A stretch of 64,000 bases of DNA, taken from NCBI GenBank assembly GCA_029204225.1, contig CM055102.1, forward strand, positions 49,688,062-49,752,061, in the 5' to 3' direction. The DNA is from Diphasiastrum complanatum (lineage: Eukaryota; Streptophyta; Lycopodiopsida; Lycopodiales; Lycopodiaceae). Below, one piece after another: positions 33,271 to 45,769 of this stretch; the first letter of the stretch is position 1; the number at the start of each line of letters is the position of its first letter. Below the pieces are notes generated by a model. It made no database searches, was not told the origin of the DNA, and was given only the letters and a program-made list of their open reading frames with translations. The position numbers and the translations under genes were made by a program.

Positions 33271-34375
33271 TTCCACGGCAACACATGCCACATGATCGAG
33301 AAAAATACAAACAAATTGTTGACGGTTGGATGCAGAGAAGAGAATCTCTACCAAGCCAAAATAATCAGCAACTCTGATAACATATTAAATGCATCAGAAA
33401 ATGAAGATCAGCTTTGGCACAGACGAATGTATCATCTAAACATGAGGAACCTGTGTGACATGTGTAAGAAAGACATAGTCACAGGTCTAAAGATATCAAG
33501 ACCCGATACTGAGTTCTGCGAAGCTTGTCAGAAAGACAAAAACATCAGAATCCATTCACAGATGAGGGAAGAAGAGCCAAAGAAGTTCTTGAGCTCGTCC
33601 ACTCAGATGTCTGTGGACCGATGAAAATGGATTTGCTCTCAAGATCGAGGTATTTCCTGATGTTTATAGATGACTATAGCCAGATGACTACGATCTACTA
33701 CCCAAAGAAGAAATCTAAAGTGTTTGATTCCTTCAAGAAGTTCATGGCATTTGCAAAGAGACACACCTCAAAGAAGATACAGATCATCAAATTTGATAAT
33801 GGAGGTGAATACAAGAGCAAAGAATTCTTAATATTCTGCCAAGAATAAGGGATCGAACATCAATTCACTCCTGCGTACACACCAAAATATAATGGTGTCA
33901 TGGAGAGAAGAAACAGAACACTAGTCGAAGGAGCCAGATGCATGATGGCATAGGCTCAATTGCCAAGTCAATTCTAGGCTAAGGCAATAGCTACAATTGT
34001 ACACCTGCAGAACAAATCAACAATGAAAGTGCTGGAAGATAAGACACCATACGAAATGTGGATAGGTAGAAAGTCTAATCTCTCATATGTACGTGTGTTT
34101 GGATGTGCAGCATACAAGCACATTCCAAAAGAAAAGAGAAGCAAGCTCAATGATAAATCAAAACAAACGATTATGGTCAGGTACTCGAACGGAAAACAAG
34201 TGAACAGGCTCTACAATCCAACCACGAAAAAGGTTGTTTCGAGTAGAGATGTGAAGTTCGATGAGCCCACATTCCCTGGACTAAAAGATGAAAGAGGCCA
34301 TGAGATCTTCACATTGTTGTCAATTCAAGAGAGATATCAAGGACAAACATCAAATCATAATGCTGAGCCATAGAC
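33271..34375 (+). pseudogene. Cop-E integrase
   Basis: LWHRRMYHLNMRNLCDMCKK (pre-integrase His residues), CEAC, a frame change, ELVHSDVCGPM (first Asp), FLMFIDDYSQMTTIYY, IIKFDNGGEYKSKEF (second Asp), YTPKYNGVMERRNRTLVEGA (Glu region) and VFGCAAYKHIPKEKRSKLND. It has nonsense codons at about 33846, 33952, 33976 and 34371 and a frameshift near 33560. The core residues are recognisable, so this lineage entered with an integrase. Confidence 0.87.
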
Positions 34376-34702
34376 TCCAGAGCAGCAGGAAGCATAAGAT
34401 TAAATCCACGAACAAGAAACGTTCGAGCAGCGACAAAATGAACCCAGAAGGTCAACAAGACAAAGAAGACCTCCAAACCGGTACGCTGACAATCTCCAGT
34501 AGAAGAAAGACACGCAATTTGAGTACTATAGCTTCACTGAAGAGCCGACAACATATCAAGAAGCTGTATAGAGTCTAGAGAGAGAATTTTAGAAGCAGAC
34601 AATGTCAGAGGAGATCGAGTCGATGAGGCAAAATGAGGCATGGACATTAGAGCCACTACTAGAAAATAGAAAAATTGTCGACTGCAAGTGGGTATATAAG
34701 TT
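34376..34702 (+). pseudogene. Cop-E integrase-RT linker and RT start
   Basis: RRSTRQRRPPNRYADNL-type linker in broken frames, then MSEEIESMRQNEAWTLEPL and IVDCKWVYK, the beginning of copia RT. Similarity stops at the lysine codon at 34702, where the inverted repeat arm starts. Confidence 0.82.
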
Positions 34703-36078
34703 CATCTTTGGTTTCTTGGCAGATTCTATCTTCTGGGAGGTTTGTATCCTCCATTTGTCTCTGGGTGTTTCTGTGGTTATTCTCTCAGTTGAAGTTCCAG
34801 TCTCAAGGAAAACTTTTGATCTGCAGGTTGCACAAACTTTGATTATCAGTCTCAAGGGGATGGATTCATAAAAAATTGGTGGTAGGAATAGTTTTGGATG
34901 GACGGTTTGGTAATGGTAAGGAAATATGATGAAGGCTTGGTGGTAGGGTGAAGGAACTGATAGTTCTACAGTTGTAGCCTTGGACCCCTGCAATGTTGAG
35001 CTTTGACCACTACTTGTTGGGTGAGGAATTCGCTTTATTTCGCAGGTTCACAGTTGTCTTCATCTTTCTTTTCTGTAGCTCTTTCTTTTGATCCATTACT
35101 TTTGGATCTCTTTGGGCTTCATAGGAGGGAATTCAACCATCATTGCTCCAGAGAGTCTATTTTGATCAAGATTGATTTGGCTCATCTGTTGCTTAAGTTT
35201 TTGTCCTTTCCTCCTCAGCTTCTTGGATCTTTCTCTTTATTTGTTCTGGCTGCTTCGCCTACTTCTTAGATCTTCATTTGGTTGATCATCCATTGTAGGT
35301 GGCAGTTGGTCTCCGCAAGACATTTGCAATGATCTATCAGTTGCTTCGGTAAGACTATCAAAACTGGGGATTTCTCAGAAGAACAGTTACTAATGATAAA
35401 CAAACAGATAGAAGGAAGGGTGGTGGTGAAAACGGTAGATGGTGTGAACGATAGGCATAAGAGTGGATGCAGATGTATGACAAGAGGCCGGTTGAAGAAG
35501 GAGACCGATTTTTCAATGCTTGTGTTTTTCTTTTCTAAAGGATCTTCGTCATGACTGGAATACTTCATCTGATTGAGTCTCTTCGGATTATCCATCTGTC
35601 TTCTTTAGCGATGTCTTTTTCATATTTGACTTGTGACCTTGGCTATCAATCTTGCTGATGTTGTTGTTGGCAGTGTAACTGCCCCAGTGGATCCAAGCAG
35701 ATCCACTCTCTCCCCCCCCCAAAATCTGTTGGTGGGGATGTTGTTGCTAGTAACTGTTCATGCTCAGGATTGGATCGGCATGTGGAACACGTAGTTGAAA
35801 CGCGTTGAACGTAGAGTAAGGAGACTTACTCTGATATGCCCTTGTCAAAACAAGGCAAGGTTGGTGACACTAAAATCTACCATCATTGATAGCAGATGTT
35901 GTAAGATATAGTTTGAGATGCAGGTATGGATGAGGTACTTTGTCCTGAGGACCTTTGTGAACAAGAGATTCAGAACCAAATCTCTATCTGGATTTTCGAA
36001 TCCGAGAAATATTGTGTGTTGGCACATTGGAAATCTTATCAGCATGTGGAAAGACAAATAGATTTGAGGTTGTAGAAG
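34703..36078. repeat. Long inverted repeat 1, left arm
   Basis: Reverse-complementary to 45770-47512 over its whole length, apart from about 395 bp present only in the right arm. Both arms have conserved peptide-like stretches, for example (minus here, plus there) VHPKLFLPPIF and KSVSFFNxPLVIHLHP, but many stops. I do not recognise a family. Two copies of one transposon in opposite orientation, or a transposon with very long terminal inverted repeats, would both fit. Confidence 0.88.
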
Positions 36079-36239
36079 GGAAAAAAAAATTGTCAATTCC
36101 CTGTGGAGGTTGCTCTTGGATGGACATTGTAGCAGATGACAAAATATCGGCTTCAGTTTCTTTCGACAAGGACTCATTTCATATTGTTTTTTTTCATTAT
36201 GGAGTTGGTGTAGTGTGCGATATTGTAGAAGTTTGCTAG
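36012..36239 (+). other. Short conserved open frame at the inner end of the left arm
   Basis: The left arm encodes a stretch around VGTLEILSACGKTNRFEVV; the right arm (minus, 45870-45790) encodes IGTLEIVSTYGKTNRFEVV in the same frame. Agreement of the peptide despite nucleotide changes hints at past coding. Function unknown; beyond FEVV the two arms have no similarity. Confidence 0.35.
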
Positions 36240-36311
36240 AAACCTTTTGAGTGAGCAACAGGCTGAGCGGTTGGGTGCTATGGTGCTCATGTGGTTGTCG
36301 TGAGGACCCTA

Positions 36312-37522
36312 TCAGGATTCATAACTGACGTGATGGGCAGGTAGGATTGTAGTTGGTTGTTTCAGACAGTCTTTGAAACTGTGTTTTCTGATACAATCAG
36401 GACACTCAGCATGGTACTTGGTCTTGACTGGACAATCAACCATGAAGTGGTCGGTTTCACCACAGATGAAACATCTGGTGTGCAATGGCCCTTGTATAAC
36501 TGCATAGCCATCTTGTATGACTAGTGGTTCTGGACTTTCTGGTGGGTATTCATGATAAGGCAAGACATTTCCAGACTATGATGGTTGTTCTTCATATTGT
36601 TGAGCTGTATGTGCTTGGATAGGTCGATATGAAGGACAAGCATCAACAGGATGCATAGCCCGGCAGTGTGGGCACCATATTGTTTTTCGTCTATAAGGTA
36701 CTTATGCAGGATTTGACTGACCAGGCATACTTCTTTGGATAGACTTCAGGGTAGCTTGAAACTCATGTGGTGAATTTTTTCATTTGTAGTTGGTGTTTCT
36801 TATTAAACAACTCCAACTGGGATTTCCAAAGCTGATCTCAGTTATCCTCTATCGGCTTCGACTCATGGAGAGGAGCACGTGGTGCTCGTCTTTTCCTGGA
36901 TTTGTCAAGATCAGATCCTTCGTCTTCTTCCTTGATGGCATCAAACATAGCTAACTTTAAGCTCATATATTCATTATTGGATTTAAGCTCGCGTCTAATC
37001 CATCTTGGGAGTCCGACTAGGAACCAGATGATGAGCATTTGTTCGAAGGGCTGTTCTTGGACTTGACTTTTGAGGCATTTGAAATGCTCAATATAGTCTC
37101 GTACACGTTCATCTTTTGCCATTTTGATGTTACTCAATTTGACAAAAAGGCTCTCGATCAAGTGAAAGGACTTAAAATGCTTGATAAAGGATTCTTTTGA
37201 AATTGACCAGTCTGTTTTATCTTCACGATCAAGGTTGAAAAACCAATCACGTGCTTTAGCGATCATGGTCATCGAAAACAGTTGGACCATAGCAACAGGA
37301 GATGTTTCACCATACACATCACATGCATTCTCAAAGATTTGCAAAAATCTTTGAGGGTCCGAACTACCGTCAAATTTTGGTAGATCTAGCTTGGGTGTAC
37401 ATCTCTCATGATGAGCACCATGGGTATTAGAAACTCCATTAGGATTGGTTCTGACTCGTGAGGGCTCAGCACCAGAAAAATGGGGTCGTGCGCGTGAAGA
37501 CTCTGTTGTTGTAGGTATTTCA
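36312..37522 (-). pseudogene. Gyp-2: Ty3/gypsy gag, interrupted by Gyp-3
   Basis: Minus strand. LPKFDGSSDPQRFLQIFENA, VAMVQLFSMTMIAKARDWFF, KESFIKHFKSFHLIESLFVK and MAKDERVRDYIEHFKCLKSQ are typical gypsy Gag. A frame break follows near 36838. The C-terminal part at 36563-36312 carries two knuckles, CFICGETDHFMVDC (CX2CX4HX4C) and CPDCIRKHSFKDC. The open frame extends upstream of the first Met to about 37522, exactly where the Gyp-3 LTR begins, so its true start is lost. Confidence 0.82.
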
Positions 37523-37985
37523 TGTATACAAATAAATAAGTGGGTCCCACCACTTTAAATACTATTGTCCAAGCCTTGCCTAGTGGGCTCTGCCACAGTA
37601 CAGTAGAATAATAAGTGGAAGGCACTGGCATCCTGTGTGTATAAGCCCAGCCACCAATGAGCACAAGTAGCAAGTTGTAATTCTTAGGAATAAGAGACTA
37701 GGGGCTTAAAACTCTAAAATGACATTAGAGGCCCTAAGTCAAGTTGCAAATAAAAAAGCTAAAAGGGCCCAACTTAAAACTCACATGTGAGTGCCCTTGT
37801 GCTTTCTTAGCACCATTAGATTTAAGTTGTGTTTCTTTGAAAGGCTTGGAAAAGAATCCTTGCCCCAATGAAATGGCCAATGAAAGTAAGGGAGCCTCAC
37901 CTCTAAAATCTATAAGAGAGAGTCATTTCCTTTGTATTGCATCATCTTCCATTCTCATTCTAATAAAACTCTCTTGGTTTCTCCA

Positions 37986-38065
<80 letters not shown>

Positions 38066-38281
38066 TCTCCCTCTCTCTTCTCCCTCTCTCCCTACGTTGG
38101 GATAGAATAGCTTTGGGTAGGCCCTCGAGCCCCCAAAGCCTTTCTCAACCTAGGCGTTCTCTCTCTCCCTCTCTCCACTCTCTTTCTCCTCTCTCTCCTC
38201 TCCCTCTCTCTTCTTGCTATGCAGGTAAAGGTGAGGTTGTGGCTCCCAGCGACGAACCCCTATGCTACACCGATGACACAA
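37523..38281 (+). repeat. Gyp-3 5' LTR
   Basis: Starts TGTATACAAATAAATAAG. It shares the GGCATCCTG(T/C)GTGTATAAGCCC block with the LTR at the right end of the window and is followed by a primer-site-like sequence. It contains a CT tract (37992-38092). The exact 3' end is uncertain by a few bases. It is inserted in the Gyp-2 gag gene. Confidence 0.78.
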
Positions 38282-38284
38282 TAG

Positions 38285-38302
38285 TAGCACTGTTGTCGGG
38301 GA
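38285..38302 (+). promoter_or_regulatory. Gyp-3 primer binding site (mutated)
   Basis: TAGCACTGTTGTCGGGGA differs from the gypsy site TGGCGCCGTTGTCGGGGA at four positions, all G-to-A or C-to-T transitions. This suggests decay of methylated cytosines. Confidence 0.7.
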
Positions 38303-38649
38303 GCGCCACACACTCGTTTCGCCGCATAGCTTTCTTACTCACTTTCTCTTTTCCTCTATCTCTCTCTTTCTTCTCTCTCATCATTCTTTTTCATCAAAAA
38401 ATCAAATTTTAAGGGTAGAATAGTGTGAGTAGTGTGAGTTTTTGCCATTTTTGCGTGATTTTTTTTTGTTCGTTTGCACTGTAGGGAGAGATTGTGGGGT
38501 GGGGGCATCAGATCCAAGCACCCAATCCCTTCATTAATCCGTAAAATCCATAAAAGTCAGAAAAAAAAAGCTCAAAATCTGTTTTTGGAGGGAAAGAGAG
38601 CCAAAATCTCATCAGATTTTGATTTCTCAAAAACCAATCAGAACTAACC

Positions 38650-39640
38650 TTTGCATGACTGGCAGCAGCGCCAGGGTACTATCCCAGACTTGCACAGAAG
38701 CCTGTGAAGGTTACTTCCCAATAGATTTTGAAAAAACAAAGAAAAACCCATAAAAATTCAAAAATCCCTTGTAAAAATAAAAAAAAAATTCAAAACTCAA
38801 AACTAACCTTCGCAGAGCTCTTTGAAGTTCCATCTCACTGATACAAGGACACAGAGAAGTCTGCGAGAGTCAGATCCCAAAAAAAGTGCCCTTGTGAAGG
38901 TTCCCAAGAGCAAAAAATGGCCTAGAACCTTCTCAAATAACAGCTTTTTGAGTTTCCTTGGGAAGTAGCCTTCGCAGAGCTCTCTGAAGTTCCGTCTCAC
39001 TAAGACAAGGACACAGAGAAGTCTGCGAGAGTTAGATCCCAAAAAAAGTGCCCCTGTTAAGGTTCCCAAGAGCAAAAAATGGCCTAGAACCTTCTCAGAC
39101 AGCAAATTTTTGATTTTCTCTAGGAAGTAACTATTGCAGCTTGGTAAGCAAGTGGATCTGACTCAGATACAAGCACATACTAGCCTGCGAAGATTAGTTC
39201 CTAGAAAATCTTAAAATTTAACTAAAAAACCCCAAAAAAATGTAGTTTTTTCAAGATTTTTTGAGTTTCCTAGGAAAGTAACTCTTGCAGCATGGTGAGT
39301 AGCTGAACCTAACTGAGATACAAGTGCATACCAGTCTGCAAGGGTTTGTTCCTAGAAAATCTTAAAATTTTGCAAAAACACCACAAAAGAATGCACTTTT
39401 TTCAAGATTTTTTGAGTTCCCTTGGGAAGTAGCTCTCACAGCTTGGTGAGCAGCTGAATCTGACTAAGATACAAGTGCATACTAGTCTGCGAGGGTTTTT
39501 TCCAAAAATCTTAAAATTTTGCAAAAAGACCCCCAAAAAAATGCACTTTTTCCATAATTTTTGAGATCTGCTGAGAAGTAACCTTTGCAAAGAGTTTTTT
39601 AGATAGATCTAACCAAAATCTGGCTACTGCAAAATTTTTG
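38650..39640 (+). repeat. Tandem repeat in the Gyp-3 leader, about 6.5 units of 150-161 bp
   Basis: Units start near 38650, 38808, 38969, 39130, 39281, 39431 and 39582 with (A)CCTTCGCAGAGCT or TGCAGCTTGGTGAG. Each holds a CTGCGAGGGTTxxxTCC box and an AAAATTTT stretch. The first two full units (38808, 38969) are nearly identical; later units are shorter and diverged. Confidence 0.85.
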
Positions 39641-40301
39641 TGAAGATCCAATGGTTAGATTTAGAAATATCTAAGAAAAAGTGCCGAAAAGTGCCATAAA
39701 ACTGAGTTTTTTCAAGTTCCTGACAAATCTGTCCATCAAGAATTCTTGCAGAACTCACATTGTTTAGAAATGGTGTAGATACAGCTATTGTAGGAAGGTT
39801 GAAGGTTAGATTCACTCAGATCTGGGGAAATCTTAACCAAAAAAAAACAAAAAACAAAGAACCAAGAAAAGGGGCTAAAATCACACTATTAGCCAACTAA
39901 AACTGATCAGATCTTGTCAAATCTAGGTTGCAGTCACAATATCCATCAATATCCAACATCCCTGGACTGAACCAAGTGAATGAACCTCAGATCAAGTTGA
40001 TCAGTACCAAGAAAAATCAGTTTCCACCACCATCCATACCAACCATTCATCACTCTTCTGTCCACACTCTTCTGTCCATCTCTGTATTCTCTTGACAGTG
40101 TAACTTTCATTGCGGTTATCTGTTAAATCCATTTCTGTTTCTGTTCACATCCATACGGATCCCTCTTTTCTTGATTCCTTTCTCCTCTTCTTTTTCTTCT
40201 TCCACTTCAAAAAACAAAAAAAAGTTAGAACACCAGAGTCATTGAGCAAATCTTGAAGCAATTCACCAACCAGCTACTTTGCGACATTCTAGTGTTGAAC
40301 T

Positions 40302-41258
40302 ATGGAGACCGCCCTTTTAGGATTATCAAAATTTAAAAAGTTTCCTACTGAAACAATCCGAGACTACACCTATCGGATCTATCATCTAGTGAAGGATTGT
40401 AATCCATCGATTCCTGAACAGATCGTCATGGCAAAATACTATGCTGGACTGCCCAAAAGGATCAGATCTGGTATGGCAGAATTAGCATCCTATGCGTCAC
40501 CTGTACAACTCTGTAAGGATGCTCGCAAGATGGAAATCTCACTCGGGAAGAAGGATTTTTCCTATCTAGATGGGGAATCAGAGGAACAAAGGTCGACAAC
40601 GAGCAATGATCCAACAAGAATGGAACCCCATGCAAGGCAACAAAGTGCAGCAAGGTCAAGCAGAACAAATGCAGCGGAAGACCCAGAACCTTGCACTTTA
40701 AGCTATCAGCAAGCTTATGTTCATTCTATTAAGTTTCTTGAAAAGGACGAATGTACCTTCTGCTTTGGAGATCATCCAAGTACCAGGTGTCCAATCAAGA
40801 ATCCGCACTTGTTAAAAGGACAAAATACAAAGTAACAGGCTTGTCGACAACAAGATTCAGCGGTTCAACAGTCAGAAGCAGAATCAAGCCAACAAGGAGC
40901 TCACCAGAAGAGTGGATGTCATATTGATCCATCTAGATCACAAGTTTCTTCAACAAACAATGGCAAAGTAGAAGTTTTGGTTGTATCCTCTTGCATGTCA
41001 CCGGATTCAATGGAGGACCATAGCAACTTACTAGTCTATTTTGTGGAAGATCCTAAGGGGAATCTATTACCGGTGTATGCCTATCAACTTAGAGGTGATG
41101 GCATACTACACTCAGTTAGGTGCTATGGATGCGGAGGAAAACACCGACGTGCTGAATGTCCACACCAAGGGGATCCATCAACATTTGATCCCTCGTGGTC
41201 ACAACGCGGAGTTAATCATCCATGCCGAGGTTTTCCTGATGAGATAATTCACAAATAG
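40302..41258 (+). pseudogene. Gyp-3 gag
   Basis: Frame 40302-40835 gives a Gag C-terminal half: YRIYHLVKDCNPSIPEQIVM, AKYYAGLPKRIRSGMAEL and a knuckle CTFCFGDHPSTRC. Frame 40977-41258 adds a second knuckle, CYGCGGKHRRAEC. Stops lie between the two. The N-terminal capsid region expected upstream is not evident, so the gene looks truncated. It is assigned to Gyp-3 by position and strand. Confidence 0.7.
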
Positions 41259-41341
41259 CTAGGATGCATTTGGCCTATGTAGACCGACATACACCTGTGG
41301 TAACCCTTCCACCTTGAACGTACTACAAAAGAAAAATCTTA

Positions 41342-41696
41342 GTGCCACCGGGTTATGAAGCGAGTGACAAAGAAGAAAATCTGACAAAAGTCCCAAGGTA
41401 TGCAAAGATACCCTCGGGCAAACAAGTAGAACCATCACAGAAGACAAAGATGGTAGAATTCATCAAGCCAACGACTGTCGAGGAAATCAAGACACGGGCA
41501 ATCGAGGAACTCCAGCAGATTCTGTCAGGGCTTTTTTTGCACTCAATGCAAAGAATTCTTAGTGATGAATTACAAAGGGGACTAGCGTCAACATGGCAAC
41601 TTGAAGGCAATTCAGCACAAGATCCAAGAAAAAGTGCCATCACACAACCTTCAACGGGAAAGTGCAATGACCAAGAGAAGACTAAAGTTAATTATT
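41342..41696 (+). pseudogene. Gyp-3 post-gag open segment
   Basis: About 118 codons, charged, without a recognised domain (residues such as FIKPTTVEEIKTRAIEELQQ). It is open until the Gyp-4 LTR begins. Protease and the rest of pol are missing. Confidence 0.45.
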
Positions 41697-42425
41697 ACCC
41701 CAATGAGCACGCAAATAAAGTTGTGAATAGAATAAACATGACATGGGCCTTGGAATTAAAATAAAACTAGAGGTCCAATGTCATTTTTAAACTTAGAGAT
41801 TACTTTTTAGAGTTGGGTCCAAATTGGACTCACATGAATCTTGTGATTTCTAATGTACTTTTTGTGGACCCTTGGATCAAATTGGGTCCAAGATGAATGG
41901 ATAGGATCATTGTGAATATTAGCCAATAGGATTGAGGGCCAAGGGCCTTCCTCATTTTATAAAAAGACACCATTTGTACACTATTTTCATGCTTAATGAG
42001 AAGGAGGAAACTCTACCAATTTTGGAAGAGAAGCATCCTCATTTGCAATTCAATGCTTGCTATTGCTCTTGTTGTTTTCAATTGCTTTCAAGTTCATGCT
42101 TTTTGGTTTCAATAGTTTATGTTTCTTCTTTAGCAAGTATAATGTGCATTTGAGCTAACATCCACCCTCACTCTCTATCTCTCTCTCTGTCTCTCTTCTC
42201 TTCTCAATCTCTTCTTTTCTATCCCTTCCCTTCACCCAAATCATGATGAATGTTAGTGTAGAGGAGTAGAGTTAAAGGAGAATAGTGTTAGTGGTGAGTA
42301 GAGTTAGGGGAGAAAGTAGAAAACTAACTAAAAGTAGCATCTATGCATAGTTAGGTACCTATCCAGTGATCTAACCCTTGTTGACAGGCGGGAGGGCTAT
42401 ACTACATAAGATCTTCAACCCTACA
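41697..42425 (+). mobile_element. Gyp-4: 5'-truncated gypsy LTR with primer site
   Basis: Closely matches the reverse complement of 62968 to about 63690. It starts at AATGAGCACGCAAATAAAG, inside the LTR, so the first 60-100 bp are missing. It ends CCCTACA before the primer site. TATA-like TTTTATAAAAAG at about 41957 suggests the promoter. Internal genes are not found downstream, only leader and microsatellite DNA. Confidence 0.85.
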
Positions 42426-42426
42426 G

Positions 42427-42444
42427 TGGCGCCGATTCCGGGGA
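42427..42444 (+). promoter_or_regulatory. Gyp-4 primer binding site
   Basis: TGGCGCCGATTCCGGGGA one base after the LTR end: the gypsy-type primer site. Confidence 0.88.
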
Positions 42445-42731
42445 TAGGTTTCCACTAACTAGTTTAGCTACATTTTAGCTATTTTCTTGCTTTTTAGAGT
42501 AGTTTAGGTAGATTTTTGCGAGTTTAGATAGTTTTCTGTATTTTTTTTGTGTTTGGACTGTTCACATCTAGTGGAGGAGGTGTGAGATGGTAGAGGAGGC
42601 CCTGAACAGGCCTCTGTGCATACTAAACAACTTGGAGCCCATATACACCCCATATAAAATATATAATATATATTCACCACTTTGACACCTTCCCTTCTAT
42701 ATTACTTCATACCCCACTACCATTAATAGGA

Positions 42732-43480
<749 letters not shown>

Positions 43481-43892
43481 AATTTAAGTCTCAAAAATTT
43501 TGAGTATCCAAAAATTTGAGTCTACAAATATCTGAATCCAATTTCTAGAATGTTCCAACATTTGTGAGAATCATTACCGGCTTTGATCCACGCTCGTTAC
43601 TACCGTTGCATCTTTTTTCGTCTTTGATTGTCGTTTGCATCTGTATTCAAAAAATAGAGCATTGCAGCTGATCTGGCTTTGTTGTTAGGGCGTAGGTATT
43701 AGTGATCGGATGATAGTGGAGACTCCTCATTCAGAAAGAAATAGAACAACCGAATTAGTGAGGAAAACATCATCATAAAAACAATTTTGGAGATAAAATA
43801 GTCAATCAGTGCGTGATTCAAAGGTTCTCAAATTTCTGCATGAACAATATTAGTGCACCACATAGTTAAACTTCTTGCAATGAATGCTTAAA

Positions 43893-44048
<156 letters not shown>

Positions 44049-44147
44049 AAATAACTTGTATGCTCATAACTCTTCAACTTCGAATAAAAAAATTGTGTAA
44101 TAACAGGTACTTCTGAAAATGAAGCTGCCAAGGGGCATTCGCCTTAC

Positions 44148-44350
44148 TTGTGCCATTTTGTAAGCGAGCAACGTACTCTCAACTGCATCTTTTCTCTCAG
44201 CTCTAGTCTTGAATTCCACTAGGTAGCGGTGGTAGTCGCCCTTCATCTTGAGGTAAAAAAACCTTCAACTCAGCAGATGAGAAAGAGGGGATGAGGTGAC
44301 CATCAAGCAACTTGACGATTCCGTCACATATTTTCACATATTTCGCTCAA
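44148..44350 (-). pseudogene. 14-3-3 protein gene fragment (one exon with its 3' splice donor)
   Basis: Minus strand: ICDGIVKLLDGHLIPS, then (after a one-base shift in a run of seven T) [18 protein letters not shown] and [18 protein letters not shown]. This is the central part of a eukaryotic 14-3-3 phosphopeptide-binding adaptor, covering the groove helix with the YHRY residues that hold phosphoserine in the family. A GTAAGG donor follows MAQ at 44147-44142, so the fragment derives from genomic DNA, not from mRNA. The frameshift and lack of neighbouring exons make it a non-functional captured piece. Confidence 0.9.
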
Positions 44351-44429
44351 CCTTGGCATGATGTAGTTCATGCAGAAGTAGTTCACACATATGTTGGCAC
44401 CACCAACATCATAGCAATCCAAAATTTGA

Positions 44430-44660
44430 GTAGTTGAAAAAATTTGAGATTCGAATTTCGCAACAGTTTCGAGTATCGAGTTTCGCGACAGTTTCGAGTG
44501 TCGAGTTCTACTACGAGTGTCGCGATAGTTTCAATGTCGCGACAATTTTAAGTGTCGAGTGTGCGACAGTTTTGAGGGTCAAGGGCCGAGTTCGCGACAA
44601 TTTCCTGACAATTTTGAAGCAACAGTTTCGAGTGTCACGATAGTTTTGCGACAATTTTGA
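44430..44660. repeat. Short tandem repeats of TTTCGAGTGTCGCGACAG
   Basis: About 10 degenerate copies of a 15-20 bp unit built from TTTCGAGT(G/A)TCGAG and CGCGACAGTTT. The unit is CpG-rich against an AT-rich background. Confidence 0.85.
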
Positions 44661-44804
44661 ACATCGGAAAATTGCACTCGCTGAAATTCAAAAGACAAAT
44701 CTGAATTAGTGGGAACCAAAGGATTGCATGGAATGAAAACTCTTGCGTCTAATTGTGCACCAATAACAATTTCAGCCTCAATAACTTTTGCATGATGGTC
44801 GTTG

Positions 44805-45035
44805 ACGGGTGGCCGAGTCTCCAAAAATTCGAGTCTCAAAAAATTTGAGACTCCAAAAAAAATTTGAGTCTCCGAAAAATTGTTTGCAAAAGTGTCTTGT
44901 TCGTTGATCACAACAGTCTCGGACTCGAATGATTTTTGTTCGCGACAAGATTATTGGGTCGGGTTGAAACTTTTTGAACCTTGGTCGGGTCGATATTTTC
45001 CGACCCTTGGTCGGGTCGGGTCGGGTCTGGTCAAA
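44805..45035. repeat. Degenerate TTCGAGTCTCAAAAA and GGGTCGGGTC tandem repeats
   Basis: First TCGAGTCTCCAAAAA-type repeats (about 44812-44880; similar text also at 43465-43530). Then GGGTCGGGT repeats between about 44957 and 45030. No coding support. Confidence 0.75.
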
Positions 45036-45039
45036 ACAC

Positions 45040-45769
45040 AAAATCATCCTACCTGATGAGTTAGAGTTTTGAAGTGATTTTCAAGTCCATTTTGGGACAA
45101 TATAGGGATACTATCCGCGACTAACATCAATGTATATCTGCCCTAATTTGATTGTCGTGAAGGCTTATTAAAACCAAAAGTGCCAATAGATATAAAAGTG
45201 ATCACATGATTCTGTTTGAGCTTTGTGAACAAAAATTAGCTACAATTTGGTCCATTTGCAATAAAGAGACGAAAACATTACCATGATAAACAACATTCAA
45301 TTTCAGCTATCATATACAACGTGTTTGTGATCAACTTCGTTTTTTTATTTGAAGACAAAAATTAACGTCCTCTCATCCAGAATACGTTCATGAATTACGA
45401 AGAAATTTTTATAATAGTTCTCTATTCATTAAGCATAAAGATAGTGAAAACTAGATTTCAAAAAGAATTCACAATTTGATGGATGAAAATTAGGTGAACA
45501 TTGTAATAGTAGATAGTTTTTGAGCAAGTTGATCCTACAGTTGATAAGCGATAGCCCCAGAATCACAATATCCTTAGTATTGGAAGCCACGGGGACTACG
45601 CCTTGTTCAATGAGGCAAGGTAGATACAACGTAAGGGCAAGACATAAAGATGTCGAAGGATAGAATACATATAGTAGAACCTTAAAGTTGGTATCTATAT
45701 CTTGAGACCATAAAACATAGAAATTGCTGATAATACACGGAGGAGGAGCAGAACTCGATCTCTTTTTTA
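45040..45769. other. AT-rich spacer
   Basis: No recognisable gene, repeat or regulatory signal. Confidence 0.5.

Larger units (their letters stand above)
31384..34702 (+). mobile_element. Cop-E: Ty1/copia element of a second lineage, 3'-truncated
   Basis: 5' LTR, a variant tRNA-Met primer site, gag with two zinc knuckles, protease, integrase and the first residues of RT, all plus strand and riddled with stops. It ends at the border of the long inverted repeat (34703). The protein sequence is distant from Cop-A to Cop-G. The RT/RNase H fragment at 50938-51328 could be its severed 3' part. Confidence 0.88.

Noticed and set aside
35003-35269. Plus-strand frame in the left inverted-repeat arm
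   Set aside because: The corresponding frame in the right arm is broken; the conserved peptide is on the opposite strand.
37744-38412. 222-codon open frame across the Gyp-3 LTR
   Set aside because: Middle is a CT tract translation and the frame runs over LTR, primer site and leader; not a gene.
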